Position numbers and translations under genes: made by a program. A stretch of DNA of 64,000 nucleotides from Peromyscus leucopus (lineage: Eukaryota; Chordata; Mammalia; Rodentia; Cricetidae). Under the pieces are notes generated by a model, which was not told the DNA's origin, made no database searches, and saw only the letters and a list, made by a program, of their open reading frames with translations. Shown here piece after piece: positions 39,681 through 50,598 of the stretch. Each line of letters starts with the position of its first letter. The first letter of the stretch is position 1. The DNA lies in contig NC_051069.1 in assembly GCF_004664715.2 (NCBI RefSeq), positions 10,612,501 to 10,676,500 of the forward strand, given 5' to 3'.

Positions 39681-40394
39681 CTGGCAACCAAATTGATCCA
39701 CTTTGTACACTGTTTTTCCTTCCAATGTATCTTCCTAGGGAAGCTGAGATGCTTCCAAAGGCAGATGTTACCCCCCACCCCGGCCCAGCCCCTGGGACTT
39801 TCTGGTCAGGTTCATAGCTGGAGGCATATCTTTCTCCATAGCAACACCCTGTCTTGTTGTTTTCTAGTAATTAGGATTGTAGTAGTAGTATTTTTCCCCC
39901 TTAGCAATTTTATTTCAATCTTCTCAGTCTGCTTGAGTAGTATTACAAAGGAGATTATAAAATCCTAAATGAAAGGGAAGCCCTCCAGACTGTAAGATGC
40001 AGTATGGGTGAGGGGGAGAAATGGATGGATATTCAAGCATGGCGGTGAAGCCCTGTTAGAGGTCTCTAAAAGAATCATCTATGGGAACATGGGTGACATT
40101 CTACTGGTCTTGCCTAGAGATCACAGTAAGAAGCAACCCATTCCCACCCCAACAGCCAGCACCCACTGGCCAGATCTGTGAGGAAGTGGGTACCAAGTCC
40201 TGGTCAAATTTCAGTAGGGGCAGAGCCCCATAGAGAAACTTAACTGCACCCTTGTGGAAAATGCTGCATGGGAAGCTTCCCAGACAATCAGTTCCCAGAT
40301 TCCCAGCTGCCAAAATGTATGAGCAATTGTAGTATAAATTATATTGGTGAAATGCCATGTGCTGTCTGCACTCACTAAAAGCATACTCTGGGGA
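39681..40394. other. unique sequence
   Basis: CTCCATAGCAAC at 39835-39846 is an X-box half-like motif; 39860-39960 is AT-rich. No repeat recognised. Confidence 0.45.
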
Positions 40395-40511
40395 CTAGGC
40401 AGAGGCAGGCAGATCTCTGAGTTCAAGATCAGGCTGGTCAACAAAGCGAGTTCCAGGATAGCCAGTGCTACACAGAGAAACCCTGTCTCAAAAAACCATA
40501 AAAAAAAAAGA
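40395..40511 (+). repeat. B1 SINE, 5'-truncated
   Basis: 'aggcagaggcaggcagatct' to 'ccctgtctcaaaaaaccata' with an A-run. Confidence 0.9.
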
Positions 40512-41690
40512 CAGTAGTAGTCATTGCTTCTAATAGCATGCTCCCCCCCCAGAAATGTCACTCATAGAAGATTAAATAAATCACAAAAAATTCACTGACA
40601 GCTCCCCAAGACAGTAAAGCCGCAACACCTGTAAGATGGTCCCAACTATACAAAACACAGGAAGTTATGTGAGCACGTACACATATACATGTATCTCATA
40701 TGTAATATACCCACATTTGCAGACCTACCTACCGACGAGGGCAAGTGTGTGCTTGCTAAACTGAGAGTGGGGTCTGCCCTTAGAGAAGGGGGGTAGAGTC
40801 GGGAAGGAGCATGGCCATAGGATGTTTATGTCCTGGTTCGGAATTTCACGAATTATTTCAGTCTTTCAGTGAAAATGTGACTTAAAAAGAGACAGGCGGA
40901 TAGACAGAAGGAGCTGAGGAGCGGGAGAGGCATTTCGTAAGTTCGTGAACCAGTGACCATAGGCGACTTCTTTAAAATATTGAGACTATGCCCCCTCCCT
41001 CTGGGGCGTGGTCCGTGTTCTGGGTCTTCAGGATGTTCTGCTGAGGATGAAAACCGCCTGCCTGGTTCCTACCTCTCCTCGTGGGCTATGTTAGATTCCG
41101 AAGCCTATGGAGTGGGGACAGTAGTGTCTACAGTCTAAAGGATGAGACCCTCATATGGTGGAGAGGGGACTCCAGGCAGAGAGGGAAAGCCCGAAGGTGA
41201 GCTTAGAGCAGGGAGGCCGTGCCGGCAGAGACAGCAGTCCCAGGCCAGCCCTGGGAAGTTCAAGGAGATCTTCCTAAAGGCCTGGCAACAGTGACAACAG
41301 TGTCAGGACACAAAGGAGAGGCTAGAGAGGGTGGGACTGAGAGGATCCGGCTTTTTGTACCTACCCGGCATGTCTGCATGGAGCTGGAAGAAGCCCTCTT
41401 CCCTGGGATGGTACCTCTCAGGTCATGGCACTTGTCTCCACCCTGCCTGGGCTTGGGGATCTGGGAGTGCTCTCGGAATCAGACTCAGGTAGGTAGATCT
41501 CTGGCTCTCAGGCAGACCACACCAAGAGAGAACCTGATCCCTCATTCTTCTCAACACCACCCCCCGCCCGCACCCCCAGGCAGACACATTGCTCTCCCTC
41601 CATCTTTGCAGCCGCTGATGTAAATTTGCACTCATGGAACCAATTGAATGAAAAAAAAAATGAGGCCATGATGCTCCCAGTTATGGTTGA
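40512..41690. other. unique sequence
   Basis: About 1.2 kb with no recognised repeat. Mixed composition; no exon pattern. Confidence 0.5.
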
Positions 41691-41699
41691 GGAGAGGGT

Positions 41700-42571
41700 T
41701 TATTGTAGGCATGTGGGCCAAGAGGCCAGGAGCGAGCCAGGAAACCGAGCAACCAAGAAACCGCGTCTCACCTGGCAGCACAGCAGAGCTGGCCCTGGTG
41801 GCATAGTGTGGGTGAGCCGGTTCAAGAGCATGAGAAAAGGGGAGCTGGCCCCATCCCTCGCCCAGGCAGTGTGGGAAAGAGCTAGCCCCAAAGGCCTGAG
41901 TGCTGGTGAGCTGGCCCTGCCCCTTGCCAGGGCAGTGCTGGAGAGTTGGCCCTGGTGTCATGGCTGCTGGAGAGCTGGCCTCAATGGCATGAGCCATGAG
42001 GGGAGAACTGATCCCACCCCTTGCCAGCTGCCTCAGGTAGGAGAGCTGGCCCTGCCCCTCAACCAGACACAGCAGGAGAGCTGGCCCTGGTGGCTCGGCA
42101 CAGGAGATCAACTAACTAATTCAGCTACCACCCAGGCCCAGATTCAGGGCTTTGAGTTGGCCATCCCAGCATCTACCCCATCCAAGAACTGCTGGAGCAC
42201 GGGAAGGGGCTGGTTCTGCAGAACCAAAGCTGCAGGATCTCCACGACACAGGGCTACAACAGGATATCCAAGAGAAGTCCCGTTGAGTATCCAGCATGGA
42301 TAGTGTAGCAGAAACCAGAAACCTCGAACCAGACCAATGACTCTGCAATGAACATTTGCAAGTAAAGCCGTTTGGTCTAAGGGTCTACTGTGTGGCACAC
42401 GGTGATACACCACAGCTACCATAGTGAGCCTTTTTAAAAATTGTTATTTTTTTTTTTAAATTGTTTTCTTTTGGGAGGGAGGTTGCAAGGGCAGAGGGCA
42501 GATATGGAGGGAGGAGAGGTGAGTGGGATTGGGGTACATGACGTGAAATTCACAAAGAATCAATAAAAAGT

Positions 42572-42578
<7 letters not shown>
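41700..42578 (+). mobile_element. L1 3' end (3' UTR), 5'-truncated
   Basis: 'gctaccacccaggcccagat', 'gtctactgtgtggcacacgg', 'gtgagtgggattggggtaca' and 'caaagaatcaataaaaagtt' are the 3' end of a rodent L1. The first half carries imperfect repeats of 'gagagctggccctg'. An open frame at 41626-42303 lies in this UTR and is not a gene. The usual poly-A is replaced by the GA run that follows. Confidence 0.85.

Positions 42579-42626
<48 letters not shown>
42573..42626. repeat. (GA)n microsatellite at the L1 3' end
   Basis: About 27 uninterrupted AG units directly after 'aataaaaagtt'. Confidence 0.98.
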
Positions 42627-42627
<1 letters not shown>

Positions 42628-42769
42628 CTGAATAGCCAAAATGGCTGGATTATAGAGGAATCAGAGAAGCTGGGGGACAGGACGTGAAGTTCAGTGGCCG
42701 GAGAGGTTCAGGGTAGGAGGAAGGTTGAGAAGAGCTGAGAAGAGTCAGGACTCTGTAACAGGTATTGGT

Positions 42770-43060
42770 TGTTAGGACGCAGCCCTCACTCCGGTACATG
42801 TGCAGCTCAGGGTCTTGTGTCTTACATCCTCGGAGGGCGCTGGCGACTACGTACGTGCCTTAAAAAGCCGGATGCAGACCCCATGCTCTCTCTCTGCTCT
42901 CTGCTCCCTGCTCTGCTCCCCTCTTCCCCCACCCCACCCTCTTTCTCTCTCTCCAGGCCTGGCTCTCCTCTCTCCTATCCCCCCCCCCACTTCCTCCCAA
43001 TAAAGCTCTCTGTAACTCTGGTAGTCGTGGCTGTGGCTCCTGACTTTTCTGCTGGTAAGC
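42770..43060 (+). mobile_element. probable solitary ERV LTR
   Basis: Order of signals: TATA-like 'ccttaaaaagccgg' (42859), CT-rich leader (42880-42985), AATAAA at 42999-43004, then 'gtaactctggtagtcgtggc'. That is the U3-R-U5 layout of an LTR. Edges are estimates and no target duplication was identified. Confidence 0.6.
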
Positions 43061-43267
43061 AGCACTGCCACCAGCACTGTGCGCCACCACCATGCATCGT
43101 TCATCCTTTCATTGGTGATGCTAAGAGGGACTGCTGACTGTCAGCCAGGGTCCGATTTGATATGTTAAATAGGCACCTCAGTTAGCCATTTGTCTGAGAC
43201 CTGACACCCACGTCCCATGGAAAAGCGACACTCATGAGAGAGGCTGAACCAAGTTGTGTTTCTTTTT

Positions 43268-43411
43268 TGAGACAGAGTCATAAGGAGCCTACATTGGTCT
43301 CAGACTCACTGTGTATCCCAGAGTGACCTTGGACTTCTGATCCTCCTGCCTCCTGTCTAGGACTTCCCAATACTAGGCTAGCACTCTACCAACTGAGCTG
43401 ATCTGGTTTAA
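43268..43411 (-). repeat. B4 SINE
   Basis: 'tgagacagagtcataaggag', 'gtgaccttggacttctgatc', 'aggctagcactctaccaact', 'gagctgatctgg'. Its ID-like end is tandemly repeated. Confidence 0.75.
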
Positions 43412-43516
43412 GTACTCTACCAACTGAGCTGATCTGGTTTAAGCACTCTACCAACTGAGCTGATCTGGTTTAAGCACTCTACCAACTGAGCTGATCTGGT
43501 TTAAGCACTCTACCAA
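43381..43516 (-). repeat. 31-bp tandem array of a SINE A-box end
   Basis: Four full copies at 43381, 43412, 43443 and 43474, plus 12 bases of a fifth. On the minus strand each holds AGCTCAGTTGGTAGAGTGC, the tRNA-like A-box region of ID/B4 SINEs. Copies are identical except one base. Confidence 0.97.
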
Positions 43517-43671
43517 ATCTGACTCAAACCCCTCAGTCGCTCCTTGGGGCCATTGAGGAGCTCACAGCCTGACACATGGAGACCTTTAATGGCTCCCACC
43601 TTTCAAGTGTGTGATGTTTAAATGAAATACTCTTCACCAAAGAGTGAAGTTTTTCCTTACAGAAGTTTCAA

Positions 43672-43809
43672 TTCAATTCTCTTCTCTTCTCTTCTCTTCT
43701 CTTCTCTTCTCTTCTCTTCTCTTCTCTTCTCTTCTCTTCTCTTCTCTTCTCTTCTCTCCTCTCCTCTCTCTCCTCTCCTCTCTCTTCTCTCTTCTCTCCT
43801 CTCCTTCTC

Positions 43810-43877
<68 letters not shown>
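43672..43877. repeat. long pyrimidine tract: (TCTTC)n then (CT)n
   Basis: About 205 bases almost wholly C and T: roughly 17 CTTCT pentamers, a mixed CTCTT/CCTCT zone, then about 31 CT units. It ends at a B1 fragment. Confidence 0.98.
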
Positions 43878-43879
<2 letters not shown>

Positions 43880-43976
43880 GAGTCTCACTGTGTGGCTCTG
43901 GTGGGCCTGGAGCTTGCTATATAGACCAGCTGAGCTTAAACTCACAGAGATCCATCTGCTTCTGCCTCCTGAGTTT
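43878..43976 (-). repeat. B1 fragment
   Basis: 'gagtctcactgtgtggctct' to 'tctgcctcctgagttt'; the 5' part is missing. Confidence 0.75.
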
Positions 43977-45057
43977 GTGGAAGTATTTCAGTAGCACACT
44001 TTGGCCTTTTCTTGAAACATTCTAACCCACCTATGATCTAGTAAGGTCTGCAAAGCAAGCAGGTACCTCCTTATTAACTACCCATACTCAGCCTTGTCTC
44101 TTGTCTCTAGGCACAAACCCTACTCACTTTTTTCTAGGTCCTCTGAGGCCCAGCCCTCCCTCTCCATTACCTGGAGGCTTGAGGGCCTGGTTGCCCAGCC
44201 ACTGGTTTTCACTCCCACGGGACCCGCCCCATTCTCCGTTGCAGCTTCCTGTCCACACAGGTGGTGACCTGTGCAGACCCAAGGCTGAGAGTGGAGAGCC
44301 GATTCCTGTTCTGCAGTGTAGGGATCCATGTCTGCTCTGTTCCTTTCTCTGTGCTGAGATCTCAAAAGACAGAGAGAACTCCTTGTCTGTTTTGCTTCAC
44401 AATTTTTGTCCTTAGGACCTGGCCCTGGGACCAAGATGCCCCTGTGCTCAAAGGCAGTGCATCAATATTTGAAATTAGCCATTATCCCCAGCAAATCAGA
44501 GAGCACCAGAGAAAAAGGCGGGGAAGTCTTTCTGTCACGGGACCCAGCTTGCAGTGTGTCTCCTGTGCTCCACACGGGTAAGGCTCCGTCCATGCCAACT
44601 TCTGTGTTAAAACGAACCTGCCCCCCACCTAACTGCTGGCCCCCTAAAGGAAACCAATTATCGAGCCCTTTCCCTGTGTGTCTGTGATCACCACAGAAAT
44701 ATCACCAGTGGCCAGTGCCAGCAGGATTAGCTCTGCAAAGCGTTTTAAAGTTTAGCTAGAAAGCCTCTGAAAATGTCAACAGCGCCACTCCGTCTCCTGC
44801 AAACCAGTGTTCCAATCAGCAGGGCTGCCTTTTCCAGCTCGTGGAGCAGTGGCATTTTAAAAAGTCCCCACATAATCGCTTCTCTAGGAGAAAAATACCA
44901 AAAGGCAAAGAGGAGAGGCAATAACAGTCACAGCTTCCAACCACACACGGCCTGCGGTACTTCCTGCCTCCAGGCTGCACATCCAGACTGAGCGAGGCTC
45001 TTGGGAGTCCCTCAGCTTGTTGGAGACCTGGCCTGGAGACACTTTCCATAGCACCTC
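43977..45057. other. unique sequence
   Basis: About 1.1 kb without repeats. 44690-44900 is AT/GC-mixed with 'gcaaagcgttttaaagttta' and may be conserved. No exon pair was found. Confidence 0.5.
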
Positions 45058-45240
45058 TGTTTGCTACTTTTCTTGATGCTGTGACCTGACAGCAACTTAA
45101 GGAAGGAAGGGGAGAGGAGCAGATTGAGGGAGGAAGGAAAGGAAGGAAGGGAAGGGGAGGGAGGGAAATTTAACTTTGGCTTACAGCTCGAGAGTATCAT
45201 CCATCATGATGGGGAAGACATGGCTGGAAGAGTCTAATGA
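45058..45240 (-). mobile_element. TTGACA-family repeat fragment with purine insert
   Basis: 'cttgatgctgtgacctgaca', 'gcaacttaaggaaggaaggg', a GGAA-rich patch (45100-45168), then 'actttggcttacagctcgag'. Confidence 0.6.
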
Positions 45241-46664
45241 AGAGCCCAGGAAGAGGAAAAATGGCATGCCTGTAGCCTAATAATGGCCTTAAAACAAGTT
45301 ACCTGACCCTTCGCCCTACAGTCTCCCAGTCAGAACAGACCCAGGCTATGTCAACATCTTGAACTAACACCTTGTAATCAGAGATTATAAATCATGACAC
45401 CAAGCGTGCACTCCACAGGGGTTGTAGAGCCTAACCCTGGGAACACATTCCCGAGAAACTGTAAATCCCGATATATAGTCTCTGCCCTGTGTATAATCAT
45501 TGGCCGTAAAAAGATGCCTGTAGCCCCTCGTTAGTGTCGCAGAGTCAAATAACTCTCTGTGGTCCTAACTAGTTAGAAGTTTTTTGTCTCCCCACCTCTT
45601 TAAACAAAGTTGCTTCTGGTTAATAGCCCTCATAGTAGGTCTGCTCCCCATTATTTGTGCGATTCCAGGACCCAACACATGAGGCAGCTGATCACATTGC
45701 ACCCACAGTCGGGAGCGGTGTGGGGGAGTGGGGAGAAACACATTTACAACAGTTCTCCCTACCTCGGTGACCCTAACCTTGCAGACACACCTGAGGTGAT
45801 TCTAAATTCCTTCGTGTTGATAATCAAGAGAAACCACCATGATACCCTGTTTCCTTATGGGGAACTAGCCTTGTATCCCACTGGGGTTCAGTATCTTAGA
45901 TCATGAGGGGTCAGTTACAGGAAAAAAAATATACTATTCTGTCACATGTCCTGTAGCTTAACTCTTCTCTTCCTCTTGATGGCCAGGTGTAACCATATAA
46001 CACACAATTCTGGAAATTTCTCAGTTGAAGGCAGAAAATGCTGCTTTGCTTTTATGGGAGAGCTGTTGGGGTGCCTGTCTATTGGGTTCCAGGCATAGCA
46101 GCTGGCAGACCTGAGGGGATTTCCAACCGAAGTTACTAACAGAAATGACATACTGGGGACTTTTCAAAGAAACTGCTACAAGAGAATGCCTGTACTGGTG
46201 CTTCCAAGGGTTGCAGCAGGTTCTCACAGCTGTGAGTAGAGAAGCCGTGAGGCCAGGTCTAGAGGAAGTGTTAGACTAGGGGTCCAGCTCTCAGCCTTGG
46301 GTCTCCACAGGAAGCAGCTCAGAGGAGGACTCAGGATGAAGGCATAAAATGGCATGCTAAGGATGCAGTCTCTACATCAGCCACCAGTCCCTCAGGGGCC
46401 TAGATCTAAAGATCTTAACACTTCTGGGCCTTTCACATGTTAAGATCGTACCGGGTCACTGAGCTACCATGGCACCCCTAAGACATCTAACCTTAGACAT
46501 AGGCAAGCTGCTCTTTAGGAGCTTGATGCCTGGTTCCTGGCAGAAGCCAGCTGCAGAGTTTCCAATCATGACCTTCAACCATTCCTGAGGTGGGTATAGC
46601 ATGGGGTTCCGAGGCACACCACCATCATCTGATGAATTTTATTTATTTACTTTTTACACCTTGT
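45241..46664. other. unique sequence
   Basis: About 1.4 kb. 45250-45620 has LTR-like texture ('cattggccgtaaaaagatgc', 'gttagtgtcgcagagtcaaa') but no defined ends, so it is not called. Confidence 0.45.
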
Positions 46665-47087
46665 TGTTTTTGTTTGTTTGTTTCTGAGACGAGGTCTCAT
46701 GTCTAATCTTGACATCCCTATGTAGTCAAAGACAATTTTGAACTTCTTCCTTTGAGATCATTCATTCATTCATTCATTCATTTACATGTATGCATGCGTG
46801 CATGAGGTTAAGTGCACCACTTGCATGAAGGTGCCCTTGAGGAACTGAAGTTACAGGTGGTTGTAAACTGCTTGATGCTGAGAACCGAGTTGCTGGGATC
46901 TGAGCAGTGAGTAGTGATAAGCTCAGGATCTTAATTGCTGAGCCATCTCCCTAGCCCTGGCTTTGAACTTCTAAGCTGCCTGCATCTATTTCCCAAATGC
47001 TGGGGTTACAGGTATGCTCTACCATACCTGGTTTTAGGCAGTGCTGAGGATCCAAGCCAGGGCCCTGCTTCGGCACTCCAGCCACTT
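46665..47087 (-). repeat. B4 SINE, split by another SINE
   Basis: Left part to 46747: 'tctgagacgaggtctcatgt' and 'ttttgaacttct'. Right part from 46962: 'tttgaacttctaagctgcct', 'ggggttacaggtatgctcta', ID-like 'agccagggccctgcttcggc'. Confidence 0.8.
46748..46961 (-). repeat. B3A SINE with 11-bp target duplication
   Basis: (CATT)n tail patch at 46759-46781, 'ggaactgaagttacaggtgg', head 'gagccatctccctagccc'. tttgaacttct is duplicated at 46737-46747 and 46962-46972. Confidence 0.85.
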
Positions 47088-47099
47088 AATTACCTCCCA

Positions 47100-47226
47100 T
47101 TCCCGTGCTGTCTGGGACAGGCTTGCCTTGAGTCCCCTGTGCAGCTGAGGATGACACTGAGCTTCTGATTCTCCTGCCCCCACCTTCCAAGTTCCGGGAT
47201 TGCAGGTGTGAACCACCACACCCAGC
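47100..47226 (-). repeat. B1-like SINE, diverged
   Basis: 'gcagctgaggatgacactga', 'gttccgggattgcaggtgtg', 'aaccaccacacccagc'. Confidence 0.7.
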
Positions 47227-47465
47227 AAATTTTAAGGACAAATGTACATTCTCCCAGATGCAACGCGACCTAGCAGGGTGGAGCCAGGGTGCCAGATACT
47301 GTCAAAGTTCTCTTTAGGATTCTGCCATGTTCCAGGCTTCCAAACCTTCCACCAGTCCAGGCATCACCAGTATAAGACTCATATAAATCATTGTGTCTGG
47401 TCATTTTACCCAGGCTTCTCCCTGGGTCTGGACTCATGGGCCCCCAAATATTTTTGTTGTTATTA

Positions 47466-47602
47466 GTTTGAGACAGAATCTAGCTGTGTAGGCCTGCTCA
47501 GTCTGGTACTTATGAAGACCAAGCTGGTCCTGAAATTACCAAGAACCTCCTACCTTTGCCTCCGAGGTGCTGGGATTATAGGCATACTCTATGACACCCA
47601 AC
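47466..47602 (-). repeat. B1 SINE, diverged
   Basis: 'tttgagacagaatctagctg', 'gaagaccaagctggtcctga', 'gtgctgggattataggcata'. Confidence 0.8.
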
Positions 47603-47605
47603 CTG

Positions 47606-47610
<5 letters not shown>

Positions 47611-47677
<67 letters not shown>
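47611..47677. repeat. (CT)n microsatellite
   Basis: About 33 uninterrupted CT units. Confidence 0.98.
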
Positions 47678-47679
<2 letters not shown>

Positions 47680-48079
47680 CCAAAAAGCCCAGTTCTGCAT
47701 TCTTGGTGGCTGTGGCAGCTCCTCCTTTGAAGTTGCCAGCAGCCCAAGACCTCGCCTAAAGTGGTCAGCTTTTGACCATAACTGAGCACAAACCCAGCTT
47801 GTGGAGACTCATCATCAACCCTCGCCTACAGGCTGTATAAGCTCCCTGCTTCAGTTGGGGACGAATGACTTCTCCAGCCCGATCTCTGGGGTTGGAGGAC
47901 TCACTCGGGAGTTGCTTTGCTTAAACAAACCTGTTCTTTTACTTTTTTCAATTTGGCCTGATCTGACTTACAGTGTCAGTGGTGGAGAAACCTATAATCA
48001 TGATACAGAAAACCTATTAGATCTCTCAATCAAATCCAGAGCTCGCTGACAGAGCTAGTCTAGGGATAGTCTCCTCAGC
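47678..48079. other. unique sequence, possible LTR remnant
   Basis: 47826-48000 has a TATA-like 'ctgtataagctccctgcttc', then 'gcttaaacaaacctgttctt' and 'caatttggcctgatctgact', which resembles an LTR R-U5. No ends defined; suggestion only. Confidence 0.35.
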
Positions 48080-48232
48080 CAGCTTGCTCTGGCATCCTCT
48101 GTCTACCTCCCAAGGCTAGAATTCCAGGCAGACCATCACATCCAGAATTACTATGGTTTCTGGGGATCTGAATTCTAGTCATTATATGAACTGCACAAGG
48201 CTTTTACTCCAAGCCTCTCCCCAGCGCTCTGA
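48080..48232 (-). repeat. B4 SINE, diverged
   Basis: 'tctacctcccaaggctagaa', 'ttccaggcagaccatcacat', 'gcacaaggcttttactccaa'. Confidence 0.5.
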
Positions 48233-48580
48233 AAATCTGTTTTTAAAGCAGTCTTTGGTGGCTGTTCTGGCCAGGTAAGCTTGAATGAACACCCACAACT
48301 GTAATAAAACGTTCTGTTTTCATGTAATATAATGGCGACCATCGGTCCTCTGACCTACTGTGACCTTGTTTATGTGTATGCTATTGGGGCCATCATTAGG
48401 TTGTAAATTTAAAGAGGAAAGGAGCCTTGATCTGTCTTCTGTGGTATCCCCAGCACCAAGAAGATGTGAGCAAACACTGAGTTTTTGATATATGGGTAGT
48501 GCTGAATGAACAAATAAATGTGTTTCTTCGATTCTCCCATTTCTACCCTGTAAAGCCAGTTAAGGATGAAATAAAACTTT
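48233..48580. other. unique sequence
   Basis: AT-rich; no repeat or gene signal. Confidence 0.45.
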
Positions 48581-48765
48581 AGGGGCTGGCACGATAGCTC
48601 ATGGAGTAAGTAAAGATGCTTGCTGCCAAGCCTGATGATCTGAGGTTGGTCCCTGAGGAAGGTGGGTGCCACAACATGGATGGAGAGGACCAATTCCACA
48701 GACTATTCTCTGACCTCCACATGAGTGTCTTAGCATGCACCCCCCCATAACACAATAAAAAATTA
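48581..48765 (+). repeat. B3 SINE
   Basis: 'aggggctggcacgatagctc', 'gcttgctgccaagcctgatg', 'attctctgacctccacatga', A-rich tail. Confidence 0.9.
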
Positions 48766-49310
48766 AAGAAAAAATATATATGAACTCACATACTTGACTT
48801 TCTTCATTCACTCATCAAGTTTATTTGTGGAGACTCGAAGACACAGATAATAAGTAGTGTTCAGGAGAATAGTCTCCACAAGCATCCTGGAGAAATTCCC
48901 CTCCCCCTGGACAATGTCTGCTTCCTTGCCAGCCTTCCACAGCTAACAGCCTCAGGCCTGGGTAGAATCCTGCACACTCTGTGTGCACAGAAGTTGTGAA
49001 CATTCGGAAAACATTTACTCTGTAGCTACCAGCTTCCAGCAAGCGCCCCCGGGGAATTTAGTGAGAGATAGCAAAACAACCCTTCCCTTGGAGGTAATTC
49101 TAGTTAGTGAACGCTGGCTGTGGAAGTGGGCAGTTCCAGGACAGGGGGATAACAAGGGCACTGGCTTTAAGATGCCTCTGCTGAGAGATGTGTTATTACT
49201 GTATGTTCTGCTGGGGAAAATGCCGCCAGCTGAACTGTGATGGGCCGAGGGTTATAAGACACATTCTAGTTTCCGAGTTATAAAAATGGAGCGGTGTGGG
49301 GGTGGATACA
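48766..49310. other. unique sequence
   Basis: No repeat recognised. Nothing exon-like. Confidence 0.45.
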
Positions 49311-49490
49311 GGGTGGAGATGTCGCTCAGTTGGCAGAGTGCTGGTCTCACATATGTGAGATGTGGTGGTCTACACCTGTGATCCTAGCACCCTGGAGACA
49401 GAAGCAGGGGGATTAGGAATTCAATTTTATTCTCAGCTACAAAGTAAGTTCCAGGCTAGCCGGAGCTATAGGAGACCTTGTCTTAAAACA
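49311..49490 (+). repeat. B4 SINE
   Basis: ID-like 'gatgtcgctcagttggcaga', 'gtgctggtctcacatatgtg', B1-like 'agctacaaagtaagttccag', 'gagaccttgtcttaaaac'. Confidence 0.85.
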
Positions 49491-49508
49491 CAGACATATG
49501 TGCACATG

Positions 49509-49511
<3 letters not shown>

Positions 49512-49555
<44 letters not shown>
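49512..49555. repeat. (AC)n microsatellite
   Basis: About 22 AC units, just after the B4 tail. Confidence 0.97.
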
Positions 49556-49556
<1 letters not shown>

Positions 49557-49557
<1 letters not shown>

Positions 49558-50376
49558 GATGTGTTACCAGTGGGTAGGGGCTCAGCTGACTATTTCCAGG
49601 TTCTTGGCCTCATAGTCAAATAATTGTTAATAAAGGCTCACACAGATTTGAAAAAAAAAAGCAAGAATATCTCATTTGGAGCTCAGTGACACTAAGGTTG
49701 ACAGTGGCCACAAGTGAAGCTACTCAGCGGCCTTGATTATTATTTGGGGGCTTCTTTTATGGTGTTCAGGAGAAGGAAGCGCTGGTTGCTGAGGGGCATA
49801 GTTTGGATGGGTCTTTATTTTGAATTATAATTATTTCTCCACTGCACATGTCCCTTCCCATACTGCATCTGATTTTAATTATCTGTGCACCCAATTATGA
49901 ATAGGCATAAGATGGTAAATAGGGGATCCTCCCTAAAAGGCTAGTTAGAGGACACAGCTGTGTCTTACTGAACATGCACCCCAAACCAGTTCGGGCCAGA
50001 TCAGCTCTTCCGTTCTTCATACTGGCATACATTGGGAAAACACTTGAATAGGAAGTGTCTGGATTTGATTGTTACTAGGGATAGGGAAACATACTACTTT
50101 TCAGTGATGGAAGAATGTATAGCCTGATGCAGGCAGTGGGTTCTAAATGTTGCTAGGTGTATTGTCTGGAGAGGGGTGTGTGTGCTTAGTACATGTAGGA
50201 AAAGGAACTAGGCTGACAAGTGCATTTTTATAAAAGGGGTGTGTGCATACCTAAAATCAAATGAGGTCCCCAGGTACTAAACTATCACCTGTACTTGCCT
50301 GCCTAAAGTGTATACATTTTAGAATTCATGAAACATGTAAGGCAGAGGGAATTTCAGGCTGGAAGCACATGTAGAT
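49557..50376. other. unique, AT-rich sequence
   Basis: 49720-49930 is AT-rich with repeated 'aattat' words ('ttttgaattataattatttc', 'attttaattatctgtgcacc'). No repeat or gene signal. Confidence 0.5.
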
Positions 50377-50598
50377 TGTGACAGTTGGTTTTAATTGTCA
50401 ACTTGACACAATCCAGAATCATCTGGGAAGACCCTCAGTGAGGAACTGTCTAGATCAGGTTGGCCTGTGGGCCTGACTGTTGGGAAGTGTCTTGACTGCA
50501 TTGATTAACACGGAAAGACCCAGTCCATCGTGGGGGGCACCATTCCCTGGGTCTAGGTTGTTCACTGTGGAGGGGAGAAAGTGAGTACTAGAAGCATT

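Noticed and set aside
41626..42303. 225-codon plus-strand open frame
   Set aside because: It lies in an L1 3' UTR with imperfect 'gagagctggccctg' repeats; no protein family resemblance.
43381..43516. tRNA gene cluster
   Set aside because: Only the A-box end is present; there is no anticodon arm, T arm or B-box.
45250..45620. possible LTR
   Set aside because: LTR-like texture, but no TG...CA ends, target duplication or collinear host repeat could be defined.
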